DNA from: Novosphingobium sp.
GTDB taxonomy: Bacteria > Pseudomonadota > Alphaproteobacteria > Sphingomonadales > Sphingomonadaceae
Assembly: GCA_024236175.1 (NCBI GenBank)
Contig: JACKKY010000001.1
Span: 1,116,001-1,180,000, forward strand
Length of the DNA stretch: 64,000 bases
Direction: 5' to 3'
The notes under the pieces are model-generated. The model had not been told where the DNA came from. It did no database searches and saw only the letters and a program-made list of their open reading frames with translations. A program made the position numbers and the translations under genes. Shown piece by piece: positions 7,706-14,814 of this stretch (the first letter of the stretch is position 1; each line of letters starts with the position of its first letter).

Positions 7706-9046
7706 TCAGCCCGCCACCTGCTCCACCGCCGCACAGATAGAGGCGACTGCGGCTTCCACCTCGCCGGCGTCGTCGCCTTCGGCCATCACCCGGATGACCG
7801 GCTCGGTACCGGACGGCCGGATCACCAGACGTCCCTTGCCGTCGAGCGAGGCCTGGGCGTCGGCGATGGCTTCCTTCACCGTGACGTGCTCCAGCGGCTT
7901 GCCACCGGAAAAGCGCACGTTCCTCAGAAGCTGCGGCACCGGATCGAACAGGTGGAGAAGCTCGCTCGCCCGCTTGCCCGATTCCACCAGAGCGGCGAGC
8001 ACCTGCAGCGCGGCAATCGTGCCGTCCCCGGTGGTCGCATGATCGAGCAGGATCATGTGGCCGGATTGCTCTCCCCCCACATTGTAGCCCTGCCTGCGCA
8101 TCCTTTCGAGCACATGCCGGTCTCCCACCTGGGTGCGCACCAGATCGAGCCCCCGGGCATCAAGGAAGCGTTCGAGACCGAGATTCGACATCACCGTGGC
8201 GACCACGCCGCCGCCTGTCAGCCGTCCCTGCCGGGCCCATTCGCTGCCGATCAGGGCCATGATCTGGTCGCCGTCGACCGTCTGACCCTTTTCGTCGACC
8301 ACGATCAGCCGGTCAGCGTCGCCGTCCAGCGCGATGCCGATGTCGGCGCCGGAGGAAACGACTGTCTCCTTCACCAGATTGAGGTGGGTCGAACCGCAGC
8401 CGTCGTTGATATTGAGGCCGTTGGGCGAAACGCCGACCGCCACGATCTCCGCGCCCAGTTCCCAGAACGCCGAAGGCGCCACCTGGTAAGCCGCGCCGTT
8501 GGCGCAATCGACCGCGATCTTGAGCCCGTCGAGCCGGATATTGTCCGGCAGCGAAGCCTTGACCGCGTGGATATAGCGCCCGCGCGCATCCTCGATCCGG
8601 CGCGCCCGGCCGATGTCCGGAGAGTCCGCCAGCGGAAGCTCGCTTTCCAGCATCACCTCGATTGCCATCTCGTCCTCGTCGGACAGCTTGAACCCGTCGG
8701 GTCCGAACAGCTTGATGCCGTTGTCCTCGTAGGGATTGTGGCTGGCGGAGATCATCACGCCGACATCGGCACGCATCTCGCGGGTGAGCAGGGCGACCGC
8801 GGGCGTCGGCATCGGCCCCAGCAGGATCACATCCATGCCCACGCTGGTGAATCCGGCGACCATCGCGTTTTCGAGCATGTAGCCCGAAAGCCTGGTGTCC
8901 TTGCCGATCACGACGCGATGCCGGTGGTCGCCGCGCATGAAGCGCCGCCCGGCCGCCTGTCCGACTTTCATGGCCACTTGCGCCGTCATCACGCCGGCAT
9001 TGGTGCGCCCGCGAATCCCGTCGGTACCGAAATATTGCCTGGTCAT
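7706..9046 (-). CDS. glmM: Phosphoglucosamine mutase
   Basis: GlmM converts glucosamine-6-phosphate to glucosamine-1-phosphate on the way to UDP-GlcNAc, the precursor of peptidoglycan and lipid A. The 446-residue length matches the family's usual 445. The N-terminus TRQYFGTDGIRG, the phosphoserine loop ISASHNPYEDN near residue 100, the metal loop DGDADR near 245 and the C-terminal phosphate-binding RPSGTEPVIR are all present. The ATG at 9046 gives the canonical N-terminus; the frame stays open upstream, but that extension lacks similarity. Divergent from the symporter gene. Confidence 0.97.
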   Translation of the reverse strand: MTRQYFGTDGIRGRTNAGVMTAQVAMKVGQAAGRRFMRGDHRHRVVIGKDTRLSGYMLENAMVAGFTSVGMDVILLGPMPTPAVALLTREMRADVGVMISASHNPYEDNGIKLFGPDGFKLSDEDEMAIEVMLESELPLADSPDIGRARRIEDARGRYIHAVKASLPDNIRLDGLKIAVDCANGAAYQVAPSAFWELGAEIVAVGVSPNGLNINDGCGSTHLNLVKETVVSSGADIGIALDGDADRLIVVDEKGQTVDGDQIMALIGSEWARQGRLTGGGVVATVMSNLGLERFLDARGLDLVRTQVGDRHVLERMRRQGYNVGGEQSGHMILLDHATTGDGTIAALQVLAALVESGKRASELLHLFDPVPQLLRNVRFSGGKPLEHVTVKEAIADAQASLDGKGRLVIRPSGTEPVIRVMAEGDDAGEVEAAVASICAAVEQVAG

Positions 9047-9138
9047 CTCTCGCCCGTACCAGCAAATCCCTGAAAAATTGCTATGTCGCCAAGCGCCGCT
9101 AATGTCACGTCCGCAAGGCCGATTAGCAGGGGAAGGGC

Positions 9139-10395
9139 ATGACGGAACAGACCGGCGCAGGCTCGCTTCCCGAGATCCGCGTGCCGACCGCACTGACCTT
9201 CGCTGGTCTGGCGGCAGGTCTTGCGCTCGGAATTGCGCTGAAAGGCACATCCGCCCTCGATCCCCTCCTTGCCGTCGCCGAACCGCTTGGCGCCCTGTGG
9301 CTGCGCGCGCTCAAGATGACCATCCTGCCGCTGGTCGTCGGCCTGCTGTTCACCGGCATAATCCAGACTGCAGCAGCAGCCCGAGCCGGCGCTACGGCGC
9401 GGCGCGCGCTGGGCCTGATCGTCGCCGTGCTGGCGGCTGGCGGCGTGCTGGCGGCCTTCGCCATGCCGCTTCTGCTGGACATCGTCCCGGTGCCGGAACG
9501 CGCGGCGCAGGCTTTGAGCGGCGGCGGCGCGGACGGGCCGCAGGACGTGCCGGGCGTGGCCGATTTCCTCGCTTCGCTGCTGCCCGCCAATATCGTCGAG
9601 GCATCGGCCGCGGACGCGATGCTGCCGGTGGTGATCTTCGTCGCCCTGTTCGCGCTCGCGGCCTGTCGCCTGCCCGAAGCGCCGCGGCGCCAGCTCGCGC
9701 TGTTCTTCGAGGCGCTGGCCGGCGCCATGATGGTGGTCATCGGCTGGGTGCTGATGCTGGCGCCGGTCGGCGTCTTCGCACTCGCCCTGGGGGTCGCCGC
9801 ACAAAGCGGCATGGCGGCGATCGGCGCGCTGGCGCATTACATCGCGCTGGTCAGTTCGATCGGCCTGCTCATCCTGATCGCCGCCTATTTCCTGGCCGTT
9901 CTTGCCGCGCGGCAGCGGCCCGGCGCTTTCGCCCGCGCGGTCCTGCCTGCCCAGGCGGTGGCGATATCCACCCAGTCCTCGCTCGCCAGCCTGCCGGCCA
10001 TGCTCGCCGCCTGCCGCAAGCTGGGCATCAGGGAAAGCAACGCCGAATTCGTGCTGCCGCTCGCGGTTGCGATCTTCCGCGCGACGAGCCCGGCGATGAA
10101 CCTTGCCGTGGTGATCTACGCCGCTGAGCTGACGGGCGTGCCGCTGTCGCCCGGCGTTCTTGCGGCCGGGGTCGGCGTTGCCGTGCTGCTTTCGCTGAGC
10201 ACGGTGTCCCTCCCCGGCACGATCAGTTTCGTCGCGACAATCGGGCCGATCGCGCTGGCCATGGGCGTGCCGATCGAGCCGCTGGCCTTGCTGGTCGCGG
10301 TGGAGATGCTGCCCGACATCATGCGCACGCTCGCCAATGTGACGATGAATGTCGCGGTGACGGCGGCGGTGGACAGGAATGGCGGGGGAGGGTGA
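9139..10395 (+). CDS. Dicarboxylate/amino acid:cation symporter (DAACS family)
   Basis: A 418-residue inner-membrane protein with about eight hydrophobic segments plus re-entrant regions. It carries the serine-rich re-entrant motif STQSSLASLP characteristic of the glutamate/C4-dicarboxylate symporters, the early MTILPLVVGLLFTGI segment, and a late NLAVVIY-like segment in place of the usual NMDGT motif. These carriers import dicarboxylates or acidic amino acids with sodium or protons. It stands alone, divergent from glmM and convergent with the HNH gene, so the substrate cannot be inferred from neighbours. Confidence 0.88.
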   Translation: MTEQTGAGSLPEIRVPTALTFAGLAAGLALGIALKGTSALDPLLAVAEPLGALWLRALKMTILPLVVGLLFTGIIQTAAAARAGATARRALGLIVAVLAAGGVLAAFAMPLLLDIVPVPERAAQALSGGGADGPQDVPGVADFLASLLPANIVEASAADAMLPVVIFVALFALAACRLPEAPRRQLALFFEALAGAMMVVIGWVLMLAPVGVFALALGVAAQSGMAAIGALAHYIALVSSIGLLILIAAYFLAVLAARQRPGAFARAVLPAQAVAISTQSSLASLPAMLAACRKLGIRESNAEFVLPLAVAIFRATSPAMNLAVVIYAAELTGVPLSPGVLAAGVGVAVLLSLSTVSLPGTISFVATIGPIALAMGVPIEPLALLVAVEMLPDIMRTLANVTMNVAVTAAVDRNGGGG

Positions 10396-10399
10396 CAAG

Positions 10400-10413
10400 C
10401 CGGAAAATTCCGG
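10400..10413. other. Small inverted repeat between convergent genes
   Basis: CCGGAAAATTCCGG can fold into a short stem (CCGGA/TCCGG) just after the symporter stop and before the end of the convergent HNH gene. There is no U-tract on either strand, so it is at best a weak termination or RNA 3'-end element. Confidence 0.25.
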
Positions 10414-10444
10414 TTCGCCCGCTCATGCCTCGCCGGGCCGAGCC

Positions 10445-11053
10445 TCAGGCCTCCAGTTCGACGTCCCAGTAGAGCCAGTCTCGCCAGGTTTCGTGGAGGT
10501 AGTTGGGCGGGAAGGCGCGGCCGCGTTCCTGGAGCTGCCAGCTCGTCGGCCGGATCGGCTTGAGGCTCGGCTGCATATGCGCCTGCTCCGGCGTGCGCCC
10601 GCCCTTCCTCATGTTGCACGGCGCGCAGGCCGTGAGGATGTTCTCCCAGCTGGTGCGGCCGCCCAGCCGGCGCGGGATGACATGGTCGAACGTCAAATTA
10701 TGCGGACTGCCGCAATACTGGCAGGTGAAACGGTCGCGCAGGAACACGTTGAACCGCGTAAATGCCGGGAATTCCGAAGGTTTCACATATTGCCGCAGCG
10801 CAATCACCGAGGGGATCGGCATCGTCCAGCTCGGGCTGTGCACTTCGCGCTCGTAGCTGGCGATGATGTCGACCCGTTCAAGGAACACCGCCTTGATCGC
10901 GGTCTGCCACGGCCACAGGCTGAGCGGGTAATAGGACAGCGGCGTGTAATCGGCGTTGAGAACGAGAGCTGGGCAATCGGCAGGATTGCGGGAGGGATCC
11001 TCCTGGGCGCTGCGGAAGCGGACCGCGCGCTCGATCAGCTCCGATCTGAGCAT
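10445..11053 (-). CDS. HNH endonuclease-domain protein
   Basis: A 202-residue protein with one HNH nuclease motif near residues 115-160: a first zinc knuckle CQYCG, the catalytic DHVIPRRLGG, the Asn in WENILTAC, and a second knuckle CAPCN. This is the common stand-alone McrA-like HNH type found widely in alphaproteobacterial chromosomes. Its N-terminal part (VLNADYTPLSYYPLSLWPWQTA) is the conserved lead of that subfamily. No methylase, toxin or phage gene lies beside it, so a restriction role has no contextual support. Confidence 0.88.
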   Translation of the reverse strand: MLRSELIERAVRFRSAQEDPSRNPADCPALVLNADYTPLSYYPLSLWPWQTAIKAVFLERVDIIASYEREVHSPSWTMPIPSVIALRQYVKPSEFPAFTRFNVFLRDRFTCQYCGSPHNLTFDHVIPRRLGGRTSWENILTACAPCNMRKGGRTPEQAHMQPSLKPIRPTSWQLQERGRAFPPNYLHETWRDWLYWDVELEA

Positions 11054-11211
11054 GGCCCCCTTTTGCAGGCGGATATTGCGGTTTCATGGCACGCCATGGC
11101 GGGTGTTCAGCACGGGGAGCAAGGGCGCGTCAAGTCCGGCCGCACGCCAGATTCCACAGTCCGGATGGACGCGCTTGCCCGCCGCGACGCGCCTGATAGG
11201 AGCGTAGGAGC

Positions 11212-12069
11212 ATGATCGTCACGCGCTTCGCCCCCAGTCCGAACGGACCGCTTCATCTCGGCCATGCCTATGCCGCAACGGTCGCGCACGACCTTGCGCG
11301 CGGGCGCGGCGGTTCGTTCCGGTTGCGGATCGAGGACATCGACGGGGCCCGCAGCCGGTCAGAGCTGGTCGATGAGTTCCTTGCCGACATGCGCTGGCTG
11401 GGCCTAGACTGGGACGGTGAGGTCGCGTTCCAGTCGGCGCGCCTGGAAAGCTACGCCGCAGCCGGCGAGCGGCTCAAGGCGATGGGCCTGCTCTACCCCT
11501 GCCGCTGCACCCGCGCCGAAATTGCCGAGGCGGCAACGGCGACGGGGCCCGACGGGCCGGTCTATCCCGGGACCTGCCGGGGCAGGAACGTCGATCCCGA
11601 TGGCGCGGCGTGGCGGCTTGACGTCGCCGCCGCCGTCGCGCTTGCCGGTGTGCTGGAATGGACGGATGAGCTGGCAGGCACGCAATGCGCCGCGCCCGAA
11701 ATCTTCGGCGATGTCGTGTTGCTGAGGAAGGACCTGCCCGCCAGCTACCACCTCGCGGTAACGCTCGACGATGCGGCAGACGGCATCTCTCTGGTCACGC
11801 GCGGAAGCGACCTGTTCGCCGCCAGCCATATCCATCGTCTGCTGCAGGCCCTGCTCGATTTGCCGGTGCCCGTCTGGCACCATCACGGCCTGCTGGTAGA
11901 GGCGGATGGAAGGAAGCTTGCCAAGCGGCGCGGCTCGCCGACCCTCGCTGACCGTCGGCAATCCGGTGAGGACGGCAAAGCGCTCACCGAAGCCTTGCGA
12001 GCGCATCGCTTCCCCGCTGGCATTTCGCTCGCCGAAGGCCTACATAGCGAACCATGGCATACGTACTGA
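11212..12069 (+). CDS. gluQ: Glutamyl-Q tRNA(Asp) synthetase
   Basis: GluQ (YadB) is a truncated glutamyl-tRNA synthetase that attaches glutamate to queuosine at the anticodon of tRNA(Asp). The 285-residue length fits, as it lacks the anticodon-binding half of GltX. Motifs visible are the ATP-binding FAPSPNGPLHLGH (residues 5-17) and the KMSKS-like GRKLAKRRGS near 232-241. A zinc site is suggested by CRCTR near residue 98 and a downstream Cys in GTCRG. The last 16 bases overlap the following HIG1-like gene. A queuosine-precursor transporter-type gene lies at the right end of the window. Confidence 0.93.
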   Translation: MIVTRFAPSPNGPLHLGHAYAATVAHDLARGRGGSFRLRIEDIDGARSRSELVDEFLADMRWLGLDWDGEVAFQSARLESYAAAGERLKAMGLLYPCRCTRAEIAEAATATGPDGPVYPGTCRGRNVDPDGAAWRLDVAAAVALAGVLEWTDELAGTQCAAPEIFGDVVLLRKDLPASYHLAVTLDDAADGISLVTRGSDLFAASHIHRLLQALLDLPVPVWHHHGLLVEADGRKLAKRRGSPTLADRRQSGEDGKALTEALRAHRFPAGISLAEGLHSEPWHTY

Positions 12070-12284
12070 TCCCGATCATCATCATCCTGATGGGGATGAC
12101 CCTCATCAGCCTGCTGCGCGGGCTGAACGCCTTCCGGCAAAGCCTGGACGTGGACGAAGGCCACGACCAGACGACGGGTGCGACCGAGCTGCAGCTCAAG
12201 CAGAACCGGATGATGTGGGCCCGCATCAAATACCAGCTGGCGGCGATCATCGTCGTTGCCCTGCTGCTGACGATGGCCAACTAA
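12054..12284 (+). CDS. HIG1-like small two-helix membrane protein
   Basis: A 76-residue protein with two predicted membrane helices: residues about 3-22 (VLIPIIIILMGMTLISLL) and about 60-75, linked by a polar loop ending NRMMWARIKYQ. This arrangement fits the bacterial HIG1/twin-transmembrane family, whose eukaryotic members associate with respiratory complexes. Function in bacteria is not established. The start lies inside the 3' end of gluQ (16-base overlap), so translation is likely coupled. The adenosyltransferase gene follows after 12 bases. Confidence 0.8.
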   Translation: MAYVLIPIIIILMGMTLISLLRGLNAFRQSLDVDEGHDQTTGATELQLKQNRMMWARIKYQLAAIIVVALLLTMAN

Positions 12285-12296
12285 GGCCCGAAGGCC

Positions 12297-12866
12297 TTGG
12301 TCAAGCTCAACCGGATCTACACGCGAACCGGCGACGACGGCACGACGGGTCTGGTGGATGGTTCGCGCCTTGCGAAGCATGCGGCGCGCATGGAAGCGAT
12401 CGGTGCGGTCGACGAAGCCAACAGCGCCATCGGGTTGGCCGTGGCAACGATGCCCGGAAACGAACACGCACTTGCCCTCACCCGCATCCAGAACGACCTG
12501 TTCGACCTGGGAGCCGATCTCGCGACACCGGGGGAAGACTTCACCCCGTCGGAGATGGTCCTGCGCATCGTCCCGGGCCAGGCCGAATGGCTGGAACAGG
12601 CGATCGACGCGCTCAACGAACGGCTCGAGCCGCTCACCAGCTTCATCCTGCCGGGCGGCAGCGAACCGGCCGCACGGGTGCATGTCGCCCGCGCTTCGTC
12701 GCGCCGGGCGGAGCGCGCCATGACCGCACTGGCGGCCGGCGAACCGGTCAATCCGGCCGCGCTCGCCTATATCAACCGGCTTTCGGACTATCTCTTCGTT
12801 CTGGCCCGCGCGCTCAATGCGGAAGCTTCGGGCGACGTGCTGTGGGTTCCCGGAAAGAACCGCTAG
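12297..12866 (+). CDS. pduO: Cob(I)alamin adenosyltransferase, PduO type
   Basis: Catalyses ATP-dependent adenosylation of cob(I)alamin to coenzyme B12. The 189-residue protein shows the PduO-type ATP-binding N-terminus IYTRTGDDGTTGL, then GAVDEANSAIG, and the later signature FILPGGSEPAARVHVARASSRRAER. The start is TTG at 12297, giving VKLNRIYTRTG as family members begin; no nearby ATG fits. It sits in a compact run with gluQ, the HIG1-like gene and a hydroxyacyl-CoA dehydrogenase. Confidence 0.93.
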   Translation: MVKLNRIYTRTGDDGTTGLVDGSRLAKHAARMEAIGAVDEANSAIGLAVATMPGNEHALALTRIQNDLFDLGADLATPGEDFTPSEMVLRIVPGQAEWLEQAIDALNERLEPLTSFILPGGSEPAARVHVARASSRRAERAMTALAAGEPVNPAALAYINRLSDYLFVLARALNAEASGDVLWVPGKNR

Positions 12867-12925
12867 CCATCGGCGTCCATCCTCGCTAGTCACCCCGCTT
12901 TGTTGCAGTTGCGAAGGGAATGGAC

Positions 12926-13795
12926 ATGACCACAGTCGCGGTGATTGGTGCGGGAATGATGGGCTCGGGAATCGCCCAGACATCTGCCCAGTTCGGTTAC
13001 GACGTGCTCCTAACCGATGTCGACCTGGCCGTCGCCGAAAAGGCGAAGGACGGGATCGGCAAGGCGCTCCAGCGACTGGTCAAGAAAGACAAGATGTCCG
13101 CAGGCGACGCAGAAGCCCTGCTGGGGCGGATCACACCCATCGCCGAATACGCGCCCATGTCGGAAGCCGAATTCATCATCGAGGCGGCGACCGAACGGGA
13201 GGAGATCAAGCTCAAGATCATCGATGCCGCCGGCAAGGTGCTCGCGCCCAATTCGATCATGGCGTCGAATACCAGCTCGATCCCGATCACCCGCATGGGC
13301 GCCAAGGCCGTCGATCCGCAGCGCTTCATCGGCATGCACTTCTTCAATCCCGTGCCCGTGATGGGGCTGATCGAAGTCATTCCCGGTCTTGCCACCTCGG
13401 AGGAAACACTCAAGCGTTCGCGCACCTATGCCGAGAGCCTGGGCAAGGAAGTGGTCATCGCCGGCGACGATCCCGGTTTCGTCGTCAATCGCATCCTGGT
13501 GCCGATGATCAACGAAGCGATTTTCGTGCTTGGCCAGGGAATGGGCACCATCGAGGACATCGACAAGGGCTGCCGCATCGGCCTGAACCACCCGATGGGC
13601 CCGCTGGAACTCGCCGATTTCGTCGGCATCGATACGCTCTTCGAGATCGTCCAGGTGCTTTACAAGACCACCGGCGATTCCAAGTACCGCCCTGCCCCGC
13701 TGCTGGTGAAATATGTCGAGGCCGGCTGGCTCGGGCGCAAGACCGGGCGCGGGTTCTACGACTATTCCGGCGACACCCCGGTACCGACCCGATAG
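12926..13795 (+). CDS. 3-hydroxybutyryl-CoA (3-hydroxyacyl-CoA) dehydrogenase
   Basis: An NAD-dependent short-chain 3-hydroxyacyl-CoA dehydrogenase of 289 residues, the normal size of the monofunctional enzyme. The Rossmann motif VIGAGMMGSGIAQ is at residues 5-17, the catalytic His is in GMHFFNPVPVM, and the C-terminal domain has NHPMGPLELADFVG. I chose the ATG at 12926 because AAGGGA lies 6 bases upstream; an ATG at 12920 is in frame but sits on the ribosome site. It could act in fatty acid oxidation or 4-hydroxybutyrate/butanoyl-CoA metabolism with the thiolase and MaoC genes elsewhere in the window. Confidence 0.93.
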   Translation: MTTVAVIGAGMMGSGIAQTSAQFGYDVLLTDVDLAVAEKAKDGIGKALQRLVKKDKMSAGDAEALLGRITPIAEYAPMSEAEFIIEAATEREEIKLKIIDAAGKVLAPNSIMASNTSSIPITRMGAKAVDPQRFIGMHFFNPVPVMGLIEVIPGLATSEETLKRSRTYAESLGKEVVIAGDDPGFVVNRILVPMINEAIFVLGQGMGTIEDIDKGCRIGLNHPMGPLELADFVGIDTLFEIVQVLYKTTGDSKYRPAPLLVKYVEAGWLGRKTGRGFYDYSGDTPVPTR

Positions 13796-13806
13796 GCCGC
13801 AAGCGG

Positions 13807-14184
13807 CTAATGCATCACCCATAGCGCCGCGGCGAGGACGACACCCCCGCCCGCGATGCTGTAGGCGATCCACCGGAGGCGGGGCACCTGCGGTTCGTCG
13901 ACCTTGTGTGCCGACAGCCTGGAAAAACTGTGCGCCGCCCGCCGTTCCGCTCCGATGGCGAGCACCGCGCCGAGAACGATGAAGACCGTGGCGATCGCGC
14001 GCGCCAGCCACGGCGGCTCGAGTTCTCCGAACAGCCCGCGAAAGGCGATGCCGATGCCGATCGCGGCAAATGCGGTGCGCATCCACCCCGCAAAGGTCCG
14101 CTCGGTGGCCATGACCGTGCGGTCCTCGGCCAGGTCGGTGCGATCTTCTGCGAGTTGTTCGCTCTCAGTTGAGCCCCGGGTCAT
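13807..14184 (-). CDS. DUF202 (YidH-like) inner-membrane protein
   Basis: A 125-residue membrane protein with three hydrophobic segments (about 35-50, 60-78 and 102-122). The DUF202 signature LAEDRTVMATERTFAGWMRT precedes the first segment. The function of the family is unknown. The N-terminus repeats the unit LAEDRT twice (residues 11-23). The start overlaps the 3' end of the next upstream gene by 20 bases, so the pair is co-transcribed. It is convergent with the dehydrogenase gene. Confidence 0.85.
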   Translation of the reverse strand: MTRGSTESEQLAEDRTDLAEDRTVMATERTFAGWMRTAFAAIGIGIAFRGLFGELEPPWLARAIATVFIVLGAVLAIGAERRAAHSFSRLSAHKVDEPQVPRLRWIAYSIAGGGVVLAAALWVMH

Positions 14185-14527
14185 CGGGCAGGATTATATC
14201 CGGCGGGACCTCGCGCACAACCGGACCTTCCGTATCGGGGCCCACGGGAATTCCTTCCGGCTCCACTCCTTCAGCGTCCTCGATCAGCGCTTCGTCGGGC
14301 GCGTAGACCGTCGCCGCCGGCGCCGGGATCACCACGGCCCTTTCGGGTCTGGACTGGAACCGCCTGCCCTCGTCCTGCAACGCCTGGACGTTTGCCTCGA
14401 TTTGCGCCGTCTTGCGCGTCAGGACGCCGCCCTCGTCTTCCGTACCGATCAGCGTCTTCACGCCGAGCACGATCATGGCCGCGAAAGCCAGCGCGACAAG
14501 GCGGTTCTTGAACAGCAGTTGGTACAT
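14165..14527 (-). CDS. Hypothetical single-pass membrane protein
   Basis: I do not recognise this 120-residue protein. It has one hydrophobic segment at residues about 8-26 (NRLVALAFAAMIVLGVKTL), a short coiled region rich in Gln, Glu and Ala, then an acidic, proline-rich tail that ends IILPDDPGLN. This looks like an inner-membrane anchor with a periplasmic tail. It is translationally coupled to the DUF202 gene by a 20-base overlap. Confidence 0.65.
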   Translation of the reverse strand: MYQLLFKNRLVALAFAAMIVLGVKTLIGTEDEGGVLTRKTAQIEANVQALQDEGRRFQSRPERAVVIPAPAATVYAPDEALIEDAEGVEPEGIPVGPDTEGPVVREVPPDIILPDDPGLN

Positions 14528-14616
14528 GACGGGCCGAGCATAGCCCGAAATGGTTGACGCTTCGTGGCCCTCGCGGTTTCAGCCGTGTCCGGACACCTGA
14601 CCGGACTGAAACCGCT

Positions 14617-14790
14617 TCAATCCGCTGCCTTGACCCAGGGGTTGGCGTGTTCTGCCTGGTCCTGGCTCGGCGCCTGCTCGACCTCCTGCGCGGCGGGAAC
14701 CGAGCAATAGGCGGTCAGCAGGATGCCGACGGACCAGATCAGTGCGTTCCAGCGGCTCCTGAAGACTGTAGAGATTCTCGGCCCGATCAT
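14617..14790 (-). CDS. Small single-pass membrane protein (57 aa)
   Basis: A short frame of 57 residues that is easy to overlook. It starts MIGPRISTVFRSRWNALIW, has a hydrophobic stretch at about residues 16-30 with a Cys (LLTAYCS), and ends with a polar tail AEHANPWVKAAD. The arrangement is typical of a small membrane or exported peptide. The start is an ATG at 14790, 24 bases after the mutS stop on the same strand; the ribosome site is weak. No function can be given. Confidence 0.55.
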   Translation of the reverse strand: MIGPRISTVFRSRWNALIWSVGILLTAYCSVPAAQEVEQAPSQDQAEHANPWVKAAD

Positions 14791-14814
14791 GAACGGGAGG
14801 GTAGGAGGCCAGGG

